Origin: Aliisedimentitalea scapharcae
Lineage (GTDB): Bacteria > Pseudomonadota > Alphaproteobacteria > Rhodobacterales > Rhodobacteraceae
DNA: 64,000 bases
Assembly (NCBI RefSeq): GCF_045277565.1
Contig: NZ_CP123588.1
Span: 13,524 to 77,523, forward strand
Reading direction: 5' to 3'
Shown here in pieces: positions 34,848 through 44,166 of this stretch. Each line of letters starts with the position of its first letter. Positions within the stretch are counted from its first letter, which is position 1. The notes under the pieces were generated by a model. The model had not been told where the DNA came from. It saw only the letters and a list, made by a program, of their open reading frames with translations, and searched no databases. Position numbers and translations under genes: made by a program.

Positions 34848-35930
34848 TTGGCTTCCGCCCAACAACTCATCGGTCTCGTCAAGAGCCACGCAGAAGGGGA
34901 CGCTGATCGTTTTTACGATCTGGCGATGCAACTCTCGGCGGCCGAAGAGCAGAAGGGACACACCCGGCTGGCTGAACAGTTGCGGCAGTGGGCTGAAGCG
35001 GGGCAAAAGCCGCCAGCAAAGCGAACCCCTGCAGTCACCCCTATCGCAACGCCTCGCGGCGATCTTGCAGAGTTTCTTGCCGCGTCCTATCCGACGGAGC
35101 GACTCGTCGATGTAATCTTACCGGATAGGATTGGGAGTGAACTGTCGCATCTCGTCTTCGAGACGCGTATGCGCGAAAAGCTCGAGGCAAAAGGCCTGAA
35201 GCCGCGGAGGCGCGTTCTCCTCTCTGGTCCTCCCGGTACCGGCAAGACACTGAGTGCGTCAGCACTGGCCGGGGAGCTGCAGTACCCCTTATTTTCGGTC
35301 ATGCTCCACGGTCTAATAACGAAGTTCATGGGCGAAACGGCGCAAAAATTGAAGATGGTCTTTGATGCCATCAAGACGACACGCGGTATCTACCTGTTCG
35401 ATGAAATTGACGCTTTGGCTGCGGCCCGAGGCGGTGAGAACGATGTCGGCGAAGCCCGGCGGGTTCTGAACTCATTCTTACAGTTCCTGGATGAAGACAC
35501 AGGGCCTTCGATCGTCGTCGCCACTACAAACTTGCCGGGAATTCTTGACCGCGCCGTGCTGCGCCGCTTCGATCTCGTGTTGCCCTATGTGATGCCCGAT
35601 GGTCCCGCCATCCGACAGGCACTCGAACGCCGTATGATGGGTTTCTCGTTCAATCGAATAGGATGGAAGCGGGTGACGGATGTCGCCACTGGCCTCTCAA
35701 CGGCCGATATTGTGGCGGCGGCGGAAGATGCCGCGAGACGTGCGGTTTTGAATGATACTGACAAGATTGCGACACAGGATTTGCTTGACGCCCTCGAACG
35801 CCGACGGTCGCTCCAAGATTTAGGGACCAATGACAATGGCACGAGAGCTTCCACACTTCCACCTTCGCAATCTAGGACAACCTCGCCCATTCAAGGCAAA
35901 GGGCAGGGGCGGGTCCAAAAGACCAAGTGA
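34848..35930 (+). CDS. ietA: IetA: AAA ATPase of the ietAS system
   Basis: A 360-residue protein. An N-terminal helical domain (residues 1-60, LIGLVKSHAEGDADRFYDLA) precedes an AAA+ module. Walker A GPPGTGKT is at about 127-134, the Walker B/sensor part YLFDEIDALAA at about 181-191, arginine-finger region LDRAVLRRFDLVLPY, and the C-terminal lid. The ATPase/subtilase pair was first described as a plasmid stability and incompatibility pair on an Agrobacterium Ti plasmid and was later listed among antiphage systems. It starts with TTG 34848. It overlaps ietS by 95 bases. Confidence 0.85.
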   Translation: MASAQQLIGLVKSHAEGDADRFYDLAMQLSAAEEQKGHTRLAEQLRQWAEAGQKPPAKRTPAVTPIATPRGDLAEFLAASYPTERLVDVILPDRIGSELSHLVFETRMREKLEAKGLKPRRRVLLSGPPGTGKTLSASALAGELQYPLFSVMLHGLITKFMGETAQKLKMVFDAIKTTRGIYLFDEIDALAAARGGENDVGEARRVLNSFLQFLDEDTGPSIVVATTNLPGILDRAVLRRFDLVLPYVMPDGPAIRQALERRMMGFSFNRIGWKRVTDVATGLSTADIVAAAEDAARRAVLNDTDKIATQDLLDALERRRSLQDLGTNDNGTRASTLPPSQSRTTSPIQGKGQGRVQKTK

Positions 35931-38301
35931 TGTCCCCAATCGCGCTGCGCACGCCCAAGCGCTGCTTCAGGCCATCGACGCGTTGCCGGATATTTCGGCC
36001 ACTGAGCTTCCCGGCGTTTATCTCGAAATCAGCTCCCGTATCGACGAGCGCCTGAAAAAGGATAGCCTAGACGCCAGTGGCCTTATGCTTCTCCGCATCG
36101 AAGATTTTCCTATTCCAGGTGGCGCCCAAGAGCGTGCGACGGTGTTTGCAACAGCCAAGGGTATTGAGAACCTGCGCAAGAAGGTCGACCAGTTTCGGAC
36201 GGAAGACACGCCTGATCGCGAAAAAGATGGTGAATTCATCCTGGGCCGACCAAAGAATGCAGACTTGGTTCAAAGCGTCACTGCCATTACGGAAGCGGGA
36301 TTGCGTGCCCTCTGGCGCAGCCCGCCGGGCAAGTTTCCCGCGGCGGATATTGCGGCAGTCTGGGAGGTTTGGCTCGAGCCCCAAATGACCGAGGCCTTCG
36401 TTGCAGCAGCGCCTAACTATGGTGTGACTGTGGGCGCGGATCGGCTGGAGTTTCCCGAAGATACAGTGGTGGTCGTCCAGGCCGATCGCAATCAGCTTGC
36501 CCAAGCCGTCCGGCGACTGGGTGGCGTACGCGCACTTGCCGCTCCGACAATCACTGCAGATTTCTTTGACGGCTTGCCGGTGGTCGAACAGGCACAGTGG
36601 GTTGATGAGCTTTCAGGCCGGACCACCTATTCGGATCACCCCAATGCTGGCTACGTTACGCTCCTGGATACTGGTGTCAGTCGGGCGCATCCTCTGATTC
36701 AGCCGGCGCTTAGCGTGGATGATCGACATGCCGCAAATCCGGCTTGGGGATTGGAGGATGTGAAGGGCCATGGAACGCAGATGGGAGGACTCGCGCTCTT
36801 TGGCGATCTGACGCAAAAACTTCATCAGGCGAACCCAGTTATGGTCATGAACCGTCTGGAATCCGTCAAACTCCTGCCAGATGCCGGCATGAACCCGCAT
36901 CATCTCCTAGGCGCGGTGACCAGGCAGGCGATCAATGCGGTCGAACAGGTTGGTCCCCGACGCCGTACTTTCACCATGACGACGACGACGGGTGAGGACA
37001 CGCCGCACGACGGTGCCCCGACCTCGTGGTCGACGGAAGTCGATCAGCTTGCCGCCGGTGTTTCAGGTGGACTCAGACAGCAGCGCCTAGTGCTGGTTTC
37101 GGCAGGGAATACCGACAACTTCACCTTTGGTGCCGGAAACTACCTCGACCGATGCGATCACGAAGACAACGAGATCGAGTCGCCTGCCCAAGCGTGGAAT
37201 GTTTTGTCTGTTGGAGCCTTTACCGAGAAGACTGTACTGCCAAACGGAGACCCGGCCCAAGCGCTTGCACCATTCGGCGATCTATCGCCAGCTTCGAGAA
37301 CTGCATCGTGGTCGTCCCATTGGCCGAACAAGCCGGACGTTGTCCTTGAGGGCGGAAACTGGGCGCTAAGTGCCATGCCTCCGCCAATGCGGCACGGATG
37401 GTTATCGCTCCTTTCGACGCACCATAATTATCCGGTCCGATCTTTCACATTCACCTTCGACACCAGCGCTGCGACAGCGCTTGCAGCGAAGGATGTAACG
37501 GAACTCTGGTCGGATTATCCGACACTTTGGCCCGAGACAGTCCGTGGTCTCTATGTGTCTTCCGCGCGTTGGACTCAGCAGATGCGAGCACATTTGCCGG
37601 CCCAAGCGAACAAAGGTCATTACATGCCGCTTTTTCAGCGCTATGGATTTGGCGTTCCGGACATGGCCCGTGCCCGCCGCAGCGCGTCGAACGCGCTGAC
37701 ACTCATCGTGGAAGACACGATTACACCCTACGGAATCTCCGAAAAGACCGGCGGTGATGTCCACAATGAGTTGAAGCTTTTCGCACTACCCTGGCCCGTT
37801 GAGGCTTTGCGCGCGCTCGGCAATGCCGACGTTACCTTGCGGGTGGCGCTAAGCAGCTTTATTGCTCCAAACCCGTCAGAAGCCTCACGCGGCGTTCGTT
37901 ATCGCTACGCATCCCACAATCTGCGGTTCCAACTCAATCGCGCCGGCGAGAACGAAGCCCAATTCCTAGCTCGGATCAGCAAGGCGGCCGAACAGCCCGA
38001 CGGTCCCGCAAACGACGAGGATGATCTTTGGGAATACGGTAGCAATCGGCGCCATGTCGGATCGCTGCACATCGATCAACTGACTTGCAAGGCATCAGAT
38101 CTCGCAAGGCGAAACTTGTTGGCCGTTCACCCAGTCACTGGATGGTGGAAATCCAAAAAGCTTCTCGCCGAAGGTTTGCCTTCTGTGCGCTATGCATTAA
38201 TCATAGAAATCGATGCGGAAGGGTTGGACACCGAACTCTATGCCGAGGTTCAAGTAGCTGTCGAAGCCCTAATTGCCGCTCAAGCGGTTGTGCAAGTTTG
38301 A
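35836..38301 (+). CDS. ietS: IetS: subtilisin-like serine protease of the ietAS system
   Basis: An 821-residue cytoplasmic S8 peptidase, with no signal peptide. The triad is recognisable: Asp278 in TLLDTGV, His312 in GHGTQMGG, and Ser544 in FDTSAATALAA. The usual GTS before the catalytic serine is DTS here. The oxyanion region is LVLVSAGNTDNFTFG. An N-terminal 200-residue domain and a C-terminal 200-residue domain flank the protease. The likely mode is protease activity released when IetA senses infection or loss (inference). ATG 35836 (MARELPHFHLRNLG) is preferred over 35830. Confidence 0.85.
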   Translation: MARELPHFHLRNLGQPRPFKAKGRGGSKRPSDVPNRAAHAQALLQAIDALPDISATELPGVYLEISSRIDERLKKDSLDASGLMLLRIEDFPIPGGAQERATVFATAKGIENLRKKVDQFRTEDTPDREKDGEFILGRPKNADLVQSVTAITEAGLRALWRSPPGKFPAADIAAVWEVWLEPQMTEAFVAAAPNYGVTVGADRLEFPEDTVVVVQADRNQLAQAVRRLGGVRALAAPTITADFFDGLPVVEQAQWVDELSGRTTYSDHPNAGYVTLLDTGVSRAHPLIQPALSVDDRHAANPAWGLEDVKGHGTQMGGLALFGDLTQKLHQANPVMVMNRLESVKLLPDAGMNPHHLLGAVTRQAINAVEQVGPRRRTFTMTTTTGEDTPHDGAPTSWSTEVDQLAAGVSGGLRQQRLVLVSAGNTDNFTFGAGNYLDRCDHEDNEIESPAQAWNVLSVGAFTEKTVLPNGDPAQALAPFGDLSPASRTASWSSHWPNKPDVVLEGGNWALSAMPPPMRHGWLSLLSTHHNYPVRSFTFTFDTSAATALAAKDVTELWSDYPTLWPETVRGLYVSSARWTQQMRAHLPAQANKGHYMPLFQRYGFGVPDMARARRSASNALTLIVEDTITPYGISEKTGGDVHNELKLFALPWPVEALRALGNADVTLRVALSSFIAPNPSEASRGVRYRYASHNLRFQLNRAGENEAQFLARISKAAEQPDGPANDEDDLWEYGSNRRHVGSLHIDQLTCKASDLARRNLLAVHPVTGWWKSKKLLAEGLPSVRYALIIEIDAEGLDTELYAEVQVAVEALIAAQAVVQV

Positions 38302-38405
38302 CTCTATTGGAGACCCTGTGCAGCGCTACCAATCTAGACAATGCATCTACATCGGACCGCCTCATGCAATCGCCATTCGATCGCTCGACTGACCCAGACA
38401 TGGAA

Positions 38406-38437
38406 AAAGGGGAACCGTGATCCCACGGCTCCCCTTT
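38406..38437 (-). terminator. Rho-independent terminator after the DUF736 gene
   Basis: On the minus strand, AAAGGGGAGCCGTG, a 4-base loop, and CACGGTTCCCCTTT form a 14-pair stem with one G-U pair, followed by further T residues. It lies about 30 bases beyond the DUF736 stop. On the plus strand the same hairpin, with one mismatch, could also stop ietAS transcripts, so it is probably shared between convergent operons. Confidence 0.75.
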
Positions 38438-38468
38438 CGGTTCAGATCGTCTCCCCCCCGCGCGCCGA

Positions 38469-39197
38469 TTAGGCGACCAGCGACAGCCCCGTGCCTGCAT
38501 CCTGCGGCTGCTCACCGCTGTCGATGAACGGGATGATCGAGAAGGTCTGGCCACCGCGCTGCTCCTCGTTTTGCACGGCGTTGACGCGCAGGTCGCCATC
38601 AGGCGTGTTGATAAGCAGCGACAGGTAGTCGTTGCCCGTGCGGCTGCTTTTCGCCATCCAGGCCGAGCCGACGCGGATCGGTGTGCCCCGGGGCGAGCTG
38701 ACCTCGATGCGGTAATCGGGGTGGGTCTCCTCGGACTTGTAGCTGTTTTCGATCAGCATGAACTCCAGATCGAACATCATGTTGGCGATGTAGCCGGTGA
38801 AGGCGTTGTCGGCGTCCATGGCGGTGAGCTCGCCCGAGATCGAGCCGGATTTCATCAGGCCGTTCGAGACCAGCGGGATGATCTCGAACGCGCCGCTTTG
38901 GGTCGCGCGCGCTTCTTTCGTCTGCACCGCGTTGACCCGGAACGGACCCAAGCCGACATCGATCTGCATCGAGATGTAGGGGTTGCCGCTGGTATTGCCG
39001 GTCTCGTTCCAGGCCGTGCCGATGCGCACCTTGCGGCCTGTTTTGTTGACTGCCGTCACGTCAAAATCCGGGCTGCGTTCGGACATCTTGGCCCGCGCCT
39101 CCAACTGGATGGCGATGTCAAAGCGTGCCCCGTGGATCATGCCGGTGTACTGAGCGGCTGCGGTCTCGACATTGCGGGTGAGGGTTCCTGCGAACAT
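38469..39197 (-). CDS. Tandem DUF736 protein
   Basis: A 242-residue protein made of two DUF736-like units. Unit one: PDFDVTAVNKTGRKVRIGTAWNE and YISMQIDVGLGPFRVNAV. Unit two: PDYRIEVSSPRGTPIRVGSAWM and YLSLLINTPDGDLRVNAVQNEE. Ordinary DUF736 proteins are single units of about 100 residues, so this is an internal duplication. The family is restricted largely to conjugative plasmids and islands and has no proven function. The ATG at 39197 follows AAGGAAC; a leader motif shared with other backbone genes lies upstream. Confidence 0.8.
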   Translation of the reverse strand: MFAGTLTRNVETAAAQYTGMIHGARFDIAIQLEARAKMSERSPDFDVTAVNKTGRKVRIGTAWNETGNTSGNPYISMQIDVGLGPFRVNAVQTKEARATQSGAFEIIPLVSNGLMKSGSISGELTAMDADNAFTGYIANMMFDLEFMLIENSYKSEETHPDYRIEVSSPRGTPIRVGSAWMAKSSRTGNDYLSLLINTPDGDLRVNAVQNEEQRGGQTFSIIPFIDSGEQPQDAGTGLSLVA

Positions 39198-39321
39198 GGG
39201 ATGGTTCCTTTTGGATTGGCCGGTGCCTGACGTTCTTGCCAACGCATCCGGGATTGCTTTCTCGACCCCTTGAGGGATCACAAATCAGAAAGCCTGCTTT
39301 CCTTTCAGCCCCGCCCACGGG

Positions 39322-39624
39322 TCAGATCTGCCGTCCGAGTGGGAATGCACCCGCGCCTCCGGGTGCTACGCCCCTCCCCTGCCCGTCTGGTCTTGATTGG
39401 CTGCCCGGATTTTCCGCGCCGTCCTCGGATCGCGCTATGAAGAACTCCACCTCTTTTCCGTTCAACCGGTGCCCGCCCCGGTCGGTCAGACCGATGCAGC
39501 TACCATTCGGCACATAGGTGATGAGGTACTGACCAAGCCGGTCCTTGTGGACAACGTAGCTGGTATTGGCCCAATGCACGGTCTGGCCGGCATCGACGGC
39601 CGCCTTGATGTCATCGAGTGTCAT
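39322..39624 (-). CDS. Hypothetical plasmid-backbone protein
   Basis: A 100-residue protein: MTLDDIKAAVDAGQTVHWAN, YVVHKDRLGQYLITYVPNGS, GLTDRGGHRLNGKEVEFFI, then a disordered Gly/Pro-rich tail. GAGGAGG lies close before the ATG. The first 70 residues look like a conserved small fold present on many alphaproteobacterial plasmids; its role is unknown. Upstream, GAAGCCCG / CGGGCTTC arms near 39664-39689 form a hairpin that may terminate the preceding transcript. Confidence 0.65.
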   Translation of the reverse strand: MTLDDIKAAVDAGQTVHWANTSYVVHKDRLGQYLITYVPNGSCIGLTDRGGHRLNGKEVEFFIARSEDGAENPGSQSRPDGQGRGVAPGGAGAFPLGRQI

Positions 39625-39724
39625 GGGGTCCTCCTCAAGAAGAATGGTGGGGAAACGACGCAAGAAGCCCGATCGTCCGACCGGGCTTCTATGCAGCATT
39701 TGTTTGGCAAACGGCCGAGAGCTG

Positions 39725-40186
39725 TCAGGCGCTTTGCGTGGCTTGCGTCGCGCTCGCCGCCATCCAATCCTTCAGGCCAAGAACCGTTCTTCCGGCGGCG
39801 ACCTCGGAGGCCCAGGCAAGCCTTGGGTCGCCGCAGGGCTCGGAGCCGGCGTGCCGGTCGATATGGCCATTGGCCATCCATGGCTCGGGCTGGATCCGTC
39901 GCAGCCAGTCCGCCATGCTTGGAATGCGGCCCTGGCAGTCTTCACGGATATGCTGCTCGCCGATCCAGCGCACGGGAATGTCCCGACCTGCGCTATTGGT
40001 CAGGGTCAGGCCGAAAACACGTTCGGCCTCGAACAGGCCTTGGGCATGGTGGCGCATGGCGCGGTGCGTGAAGAGCGCGAGGTGCTCTTTCGAGGCATCG
40101 AACCAGTCATGTATGGACTGATAGTCAGACGGCACCCCGCCGAATTTCTGGGCAGAGCTTTCAGCATGATGAAGCGGATGGGCCAT
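39725..40186 (-). CDS. DUF6915-like protein
   Basis: A 153-residue protein rich in histidines: HPLHHAESSAQKFGGVPSDY, IHDWFDASKEHLALFTHRAM, RHHAQGLFEAERVFGLTLTN and VPVRWIGEQHIREDCQGRIP. The pattern agrees with the DUF6915 family from memory; no activity is known. It starts at 40186 after GAGGGT, with its ATG immediately after the stop of the upstream gene (TGAGATG), so translation is coupled. Confidence 0.7.
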   Translation of the reverse strand: MAHPLHHAESSAQKFGGVPSDYQSIHDWFDASKEHLALFTHRAMRHHAQGLFEAERVFGLTLTNSAGRDIPVRWIGEQHIREDCQGRIPSMADWLRRIQPEPWMANGHIDRHAGSEPCGDPRLAWASEVAAGRTVLGLKDWMAASATQATQSA

Positions 40187-40187
40187 C

Positions 40188-40574
40188 TCAGAGACCCTCG
40201 ACATAGCTGTGCGAGCATTCGACATAGCGGTCCGCGTGATCGAGGGTGATGCTGTCGTTGCGCAAGTCCCAGGTCAGCGTGCCATAGCCGCCTTCGTTGT
40301 TTTCGAACCCCGGGTGATGGTGATAGGCGAGCGACCAGGCGAAGTCGCCAACCTCTGTGGCAAGCGGCTCAGGCAGTTGGACCTCTGCAGGCTGCACCGT
40401 CACATCCTCGACATTGCCGGAGTCGCCATAGCCTTCGTATTCGAAAGCGACCTCGCTGATGCCAAGCGCACGTAGTTGCGCGAGCAGCTCCACTCTGGAT
40501 GCCTTCAAGGTGGTTTCGCGCTCTGCACGCCACTGAGCCGCCATTGCGGCATAGTCGATCTGGGGATTGGTCAT
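40188..40574 (-). CDS. DUF6878-like protein
   Basis: A 128-residue protein: IDYAAMAAQWRAERETTLKA, VAFEYEGYGDSGNVEDVTV, DFAWSLAYHHHPGFENNEGG and LDHADRYVECSHSYVEGL. The EYEGYGDSGN and HHPGFENNEGGYGT segments are typical of a family frequent on conjugative elements (recalled as DUF6878). Function unknown. Paired with the DUF6915-like gene. Confidence 0.7.
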   Translation of the reverse strand: MTNPQIDYAAMAAQWRAERETTLKASRVELLAQLRALGISEVAFEYEGYGDSGNVEDVTVQPAEVQLPEPLATEVGDFAWSLAYHHHPGFENNEGGYGTLTWDLRNDSITLDHADRYVECSHSYVEGL

Positions 40575-40696
40575 GAGTCTGTCCTTTTGTCTGAAGTTGG
40601 GGGGGCCGGGCGAGGCATTGGTCTACCCGCGCCCGGAAAGCGCAGACCGCCAAGATCTCGATCCGCGACGCCCAACCGGAAGCTCGCTTTGACTTT

Positions 40697-42793
40697 TCAG
40701 GCGGCTTGTTCTGCCGCTCTAGCGGCTCGCTGCCCCACGATCCGGGCCAGAATGCTTCCCGTGTCGATCCCGTCCCCATGCGGCAGGAACACCCGCAACT
40801 GGAAGGCGATGATCTCGGTGAAGCAGCCGAAGGCCTTGAGGCCGTCGATCATGCCCTTGTCCGCGCCGCCAAGCTCGAGGCGCATCTCGCCTGCGACACG
40901 GCGACGGGTCAGAGTCAGACCCCGGCCCAGATCGACAGGCGCGGTGGTGCCGAGGGCGGCGGTCAACATCTCCTGCGGTGTTTGCGGGTTGGACACGAGG
41001 AAGCGGGCGCGCAGCGCGGCCGCCCCTTCCTCGCTCAGCGTGCGCCCGATCATGGCGGTCGCCCCATCGGGCGTGACCCGGTAGATGCGCTCATTGGTGG
41101 TCGGAATGTCCTTCCAGATCGGCAACAAGAGCCCGGTCAGCAGGTAAAGCTTGGTCGTGGTGGTTTTCGGCAGGGACGCAGCCTCTTCATCCCAAAGCCG
41201 TACGAACTCAGGCTTGCCGATCTCTTCCCAGGCCGAGGACTCGAACCGTGCCTCTTCGAGATAGCTCGACCCGTTTGGCCGCACCGCCTTGCGCATCAGC
41301 GTGACGATGTCCTCGTCATACATCTGCATGGGCCGCGCCGAGATGAGCGCCGCGCGACCGGAGGCGCGATTGACCATCGGCAGCTTGTCGGGATTGCGCG
41401 ATATGGCCTCTTCGGCCCCAAGGACGTGGACCGGATCCGTCACCTCGAGCCCGATGATCCGCGTCACCGCGCCGGATTTCGGGCAGGTCCAGAGATCCTC
41501 GGTGGAGACCTGCTCGATCTTTTCGCCGCGCAGGGTTTCCACGCCGAGATCGAGTGTGCCCGCCGCGCGCGCCCGTTCCGTCTGATCAGCGATCCGGCGC
41601 ATGAACTCGGCAAAGAGTGCGTTCTGCATATGGATGGGCAGCGCCAGCACCCGGTTGAGAAACCGCTGGATCGGCGGCAGCTCCTCGAGAAGCACCCCGT
41701 CCTTGTCGATCAGCCGCAGGGCCGTCCAGTCGGTGAAGCTCTCGTAGCTCATCGCTTCAGCGCGCCCGGCGGCAAGATCGGCGAAATACCCGCGCAGCGC
41801 CGCTCGTGCGATCGGGCTTTCGAGATTGTCCTCCTCCCGGAACATGCCCTGCGAGCCGGTCTCGCGCTGGCCCTTCGTCAAGGCCCCCAGCTGGTCGAGG
41901 CGCTTGGCAATCGTCGAGGTGAAACGCTTCTCGCCATGCACATCGGAGGTGCAGACCCGGAAGAAGGGCGCGCTGACCTGGGCCGAGCGATGCGTGCGGC
42001 CGAGCCCCTGGATGGCCGCATCGGCGCGCCAGCCGGGCTCCAACAGGTAGTGCCGCCGCCGTTTCTGGTTCTTCGCCGTTCGCGCCGCGTGATAGGATCG
42101 GCCAGTACCGCCTGCATCGGAGAAGATCAGGATATCCTTTTCGCCGTCCATGAAGGCTTCGGTCTCGGACGAATTGCTGCTGGCGGCGCGCTTCTCGATG
42201 AAGAGATGACCATCCTCGGCCTTCAAAGGGCGGATGGACCGACCCGTGACCTCTGCGACGGCCTCGTCGCCAAAAGCCCAGAGGATCTGATCGAGCGCCG
42301 AGGGGATCGGGGCCAGCGTCATCAACTCCATCATGGCCGCATCGCGCAGGGCGAGCGCCTCGCGCGAGACAACGAGCGCGCCGGTCTCATCCCGCAAAGG
42401 TTCCGCCACCATGTTGCCGTCAATTTCCACAAGCTTTTGCGCATGAATCGGGAAGGCCTGTTCGAGGTATCCCAGGACGTAGTCGCGCGGCGTCAAGGCA
42501 CCCTCGACGAGCTCGTCGTCGGAATCCATCGTCTCAAGCCGGCGTTTCAGCAGGCTCTCGCCTGTCGAAACCACCTGGATGACGCAGGCGTTGCCCGCCG
42601 CCAGATCATCCTCGATCGCGCGGATGATGGTCGGGGCTTTCATGCCCATCAGGAGATGGTTGAAGAAGCGCTGCTTCGTGCTTTCGAAACGCGACTTGGC
42701 CGAGGCGCGTGCGGCCGAGGCATTGGTCTCGCCCGAGGCGTCGTTGACGCCAGTCGCAGTCAGTGCAGCCTCGAGATTGTGATGGATTGTCCG
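40697..42793 (-). pseudogene. Strawberry-notch-like helicase, C-terminal half (split by RIT element)
   Basis: This is the C-terminal part, about 698 codons, of a large methylase-helicase. It begins inside the gene after the RIT end with TIHHNLEAALTATGVNDAS and runs on through KRFFNHLLMGMKAPTIIRAI, IFSDAGGTGRSYHAARTAKN and GLGRTHRSAQVSAPFFRVCT, which is the helicase motif VI region of strawberry-notch/SNF2-type proteins. It has no start codon of its own in the correct context. Joined to 46620-48817 it gives a protein of about 1430 residues, normal for this plasmid/phage family. Confidence 0.85.
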
Positions 42794-42933
42794 TAATCGC
42801 GAGGTCGCGATAATGCGAAGGAGTCTGGGGTTCATCGTTGATTTCCTCGATTTCTGCGTATCGGCGCGGCCCTTGCTGCGCATTATTTTGATTGCGAACC
42901 TCAGCGGCTTTCCATACGTCTGAGGAGACAATC

Positions 42934-44166
42934 ATGTTGAAGTCGCACGATGAACTGATCGCCGAGCTGTCGAAATCGCTCATGGAGCAGAACTACAATC
43001 CGGTGGTCGTGGCCAACCATCGGCTCTACGCCCGCGCCTTTCTGGACTACCTGACTGAGCGCAACACGCCGGTGGCGGCGGTAACGCCATCGCAGGTTGA
43101 TCCTTATTTTTTCCATGCAGTCGAGTGCTTTCATTTGCGCTATGGTCGCCCTCCCAGTTCGCGCTGGCACAGGCTGCCGCACACGGCGATCTGCAAGTTG
43201 CTTCGGTTGGCTCAAGGCACATGGCCCCCTGAGCCCGAAATATTTGATCCCGCCACGGCAACCCGACATGCGATCTGCCATGAGTACGAGAGCTGGATGC
43301 GCGACGAACGCGGTCTGGCGGATGCGACTATTGATGCGCGCCTGCGGGAGGCGCGACGCTTCCTGGACTGGCACCTCGGTCGCAATGGAGCAGACGGCCT
43401 CGCGGCATTGGGCGTGCGAGACATCGATCTCTACATGGGCATGCGCACCCGTGGACTGCGCCGAACATCGCTCGCGAGCGCTACCGCGTGGCTCCGGTCG
43501 CTGCTGCGCAATCTCCATCGGACGGGACGAATTCCGACCGACCTGAGCCCACATGTCATCGGCCCCAAGCTCTATGCCTACGAGGATGTTCCCTCGACGT
43601 TGGATAAGAACCAGATCGCCACGGTTCTGACGGTCACCGGAAGGGACAGATCGCCAAGGGGTCTGCGCGACTACGCGATATTGCAGTTGCTCGCCACCTA
43701 CGGGCTGCGAAAAGGCGAAATCTGCCAGCTCCGGCTCGACGACATCGATTGGCGCGCGGACTCGCTACGCATCCGCCATACTAAGACCAAAGCCTGTTCC
43801 TACATGCCACTGGTGGCGCCGGTCGGGGACGCGCTGCTCGACTATCTGCGCTTCGGACGCCCCCAGGTCGACTGCCGGGTAGTCTTCATCCGGTCCTGCG
43901 CACCCTATACCTGCATGAAGAACCTGTATGGCATGGTGCAAGGGCGTCTGGCGGCCGCGGGCGTCACCCCGGTGGGAAAACGGGGACCGCATATCTTTCG
44001 CCATGCGCGAGCGGTTGAACTGCTGCGCGCATCTGTCCCGCAAAAGATCATCGGCGATGTCCTCGGGCATCGATCGGTCGAGTCCACGAACACCTACCTC
44101 AAACTCGCCACCGAGGATCTTCGGGCGGTGGCTCTCGACGTGCCCGGATCGGCGGTGCTGTCATGA
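42934..44166 (+). CDS. RIT tyrosine recombinase A
   Basis: A 410-residue phage-integrase-family recombinase. An N-terminal SAM-like DNA-binding domain precedes the catalytic residues in YGLRKGEICQL (Arg), PHIFRHARAVELL (His-x-x-Arg), LGHRSVESTNTYLKL (His/Tyr). The start at 42934 follows GAGGAG at 7 bases. The gene ends in ATGA, overlapping the second recombinase. Confidence 0.92.
   Translation: MLKSHDELIAELSKSLMEQNYNPVVVANHRLYARAFLDYLTERNTPVAAVTPSQVDPYFFHAVECFHLRYGRPPSSRWHRLPHTAICKLLRLAQGTWPPEPEIFDPATATRHAICHEYESWMRDERGLADATIDARLREARRFLDWHLGRNGADGLAALGVRDIDLYMGMRTRGLRRTSLASATAWLRSLLRNLHRTGRIPTDLSPHVIGPKLYAYEDVPSTLDKNQIATVLTVTGRDRSPRGLRDYAILQLLATYGLRKGEICQLRLDDIDWRADSLRIRHTKTKACSYMPLVAPVGDALLDYLRFGRPQVDCRVVFIRSCAPYTCMKNLYGMVQGRLAAAGVTPVGKRGPHIFRHARAVELLRASVPQKIIGDVLGHRSVESTNTYLKLATEDLRAVALDVPGSAVLS

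Noticed and set aside
40706..42796. 696-codon plus-strand frame opposite the helicase half
   Set aside because: It is an antisense shadow of a gene with clear helicase motifs and has no family resemblance.
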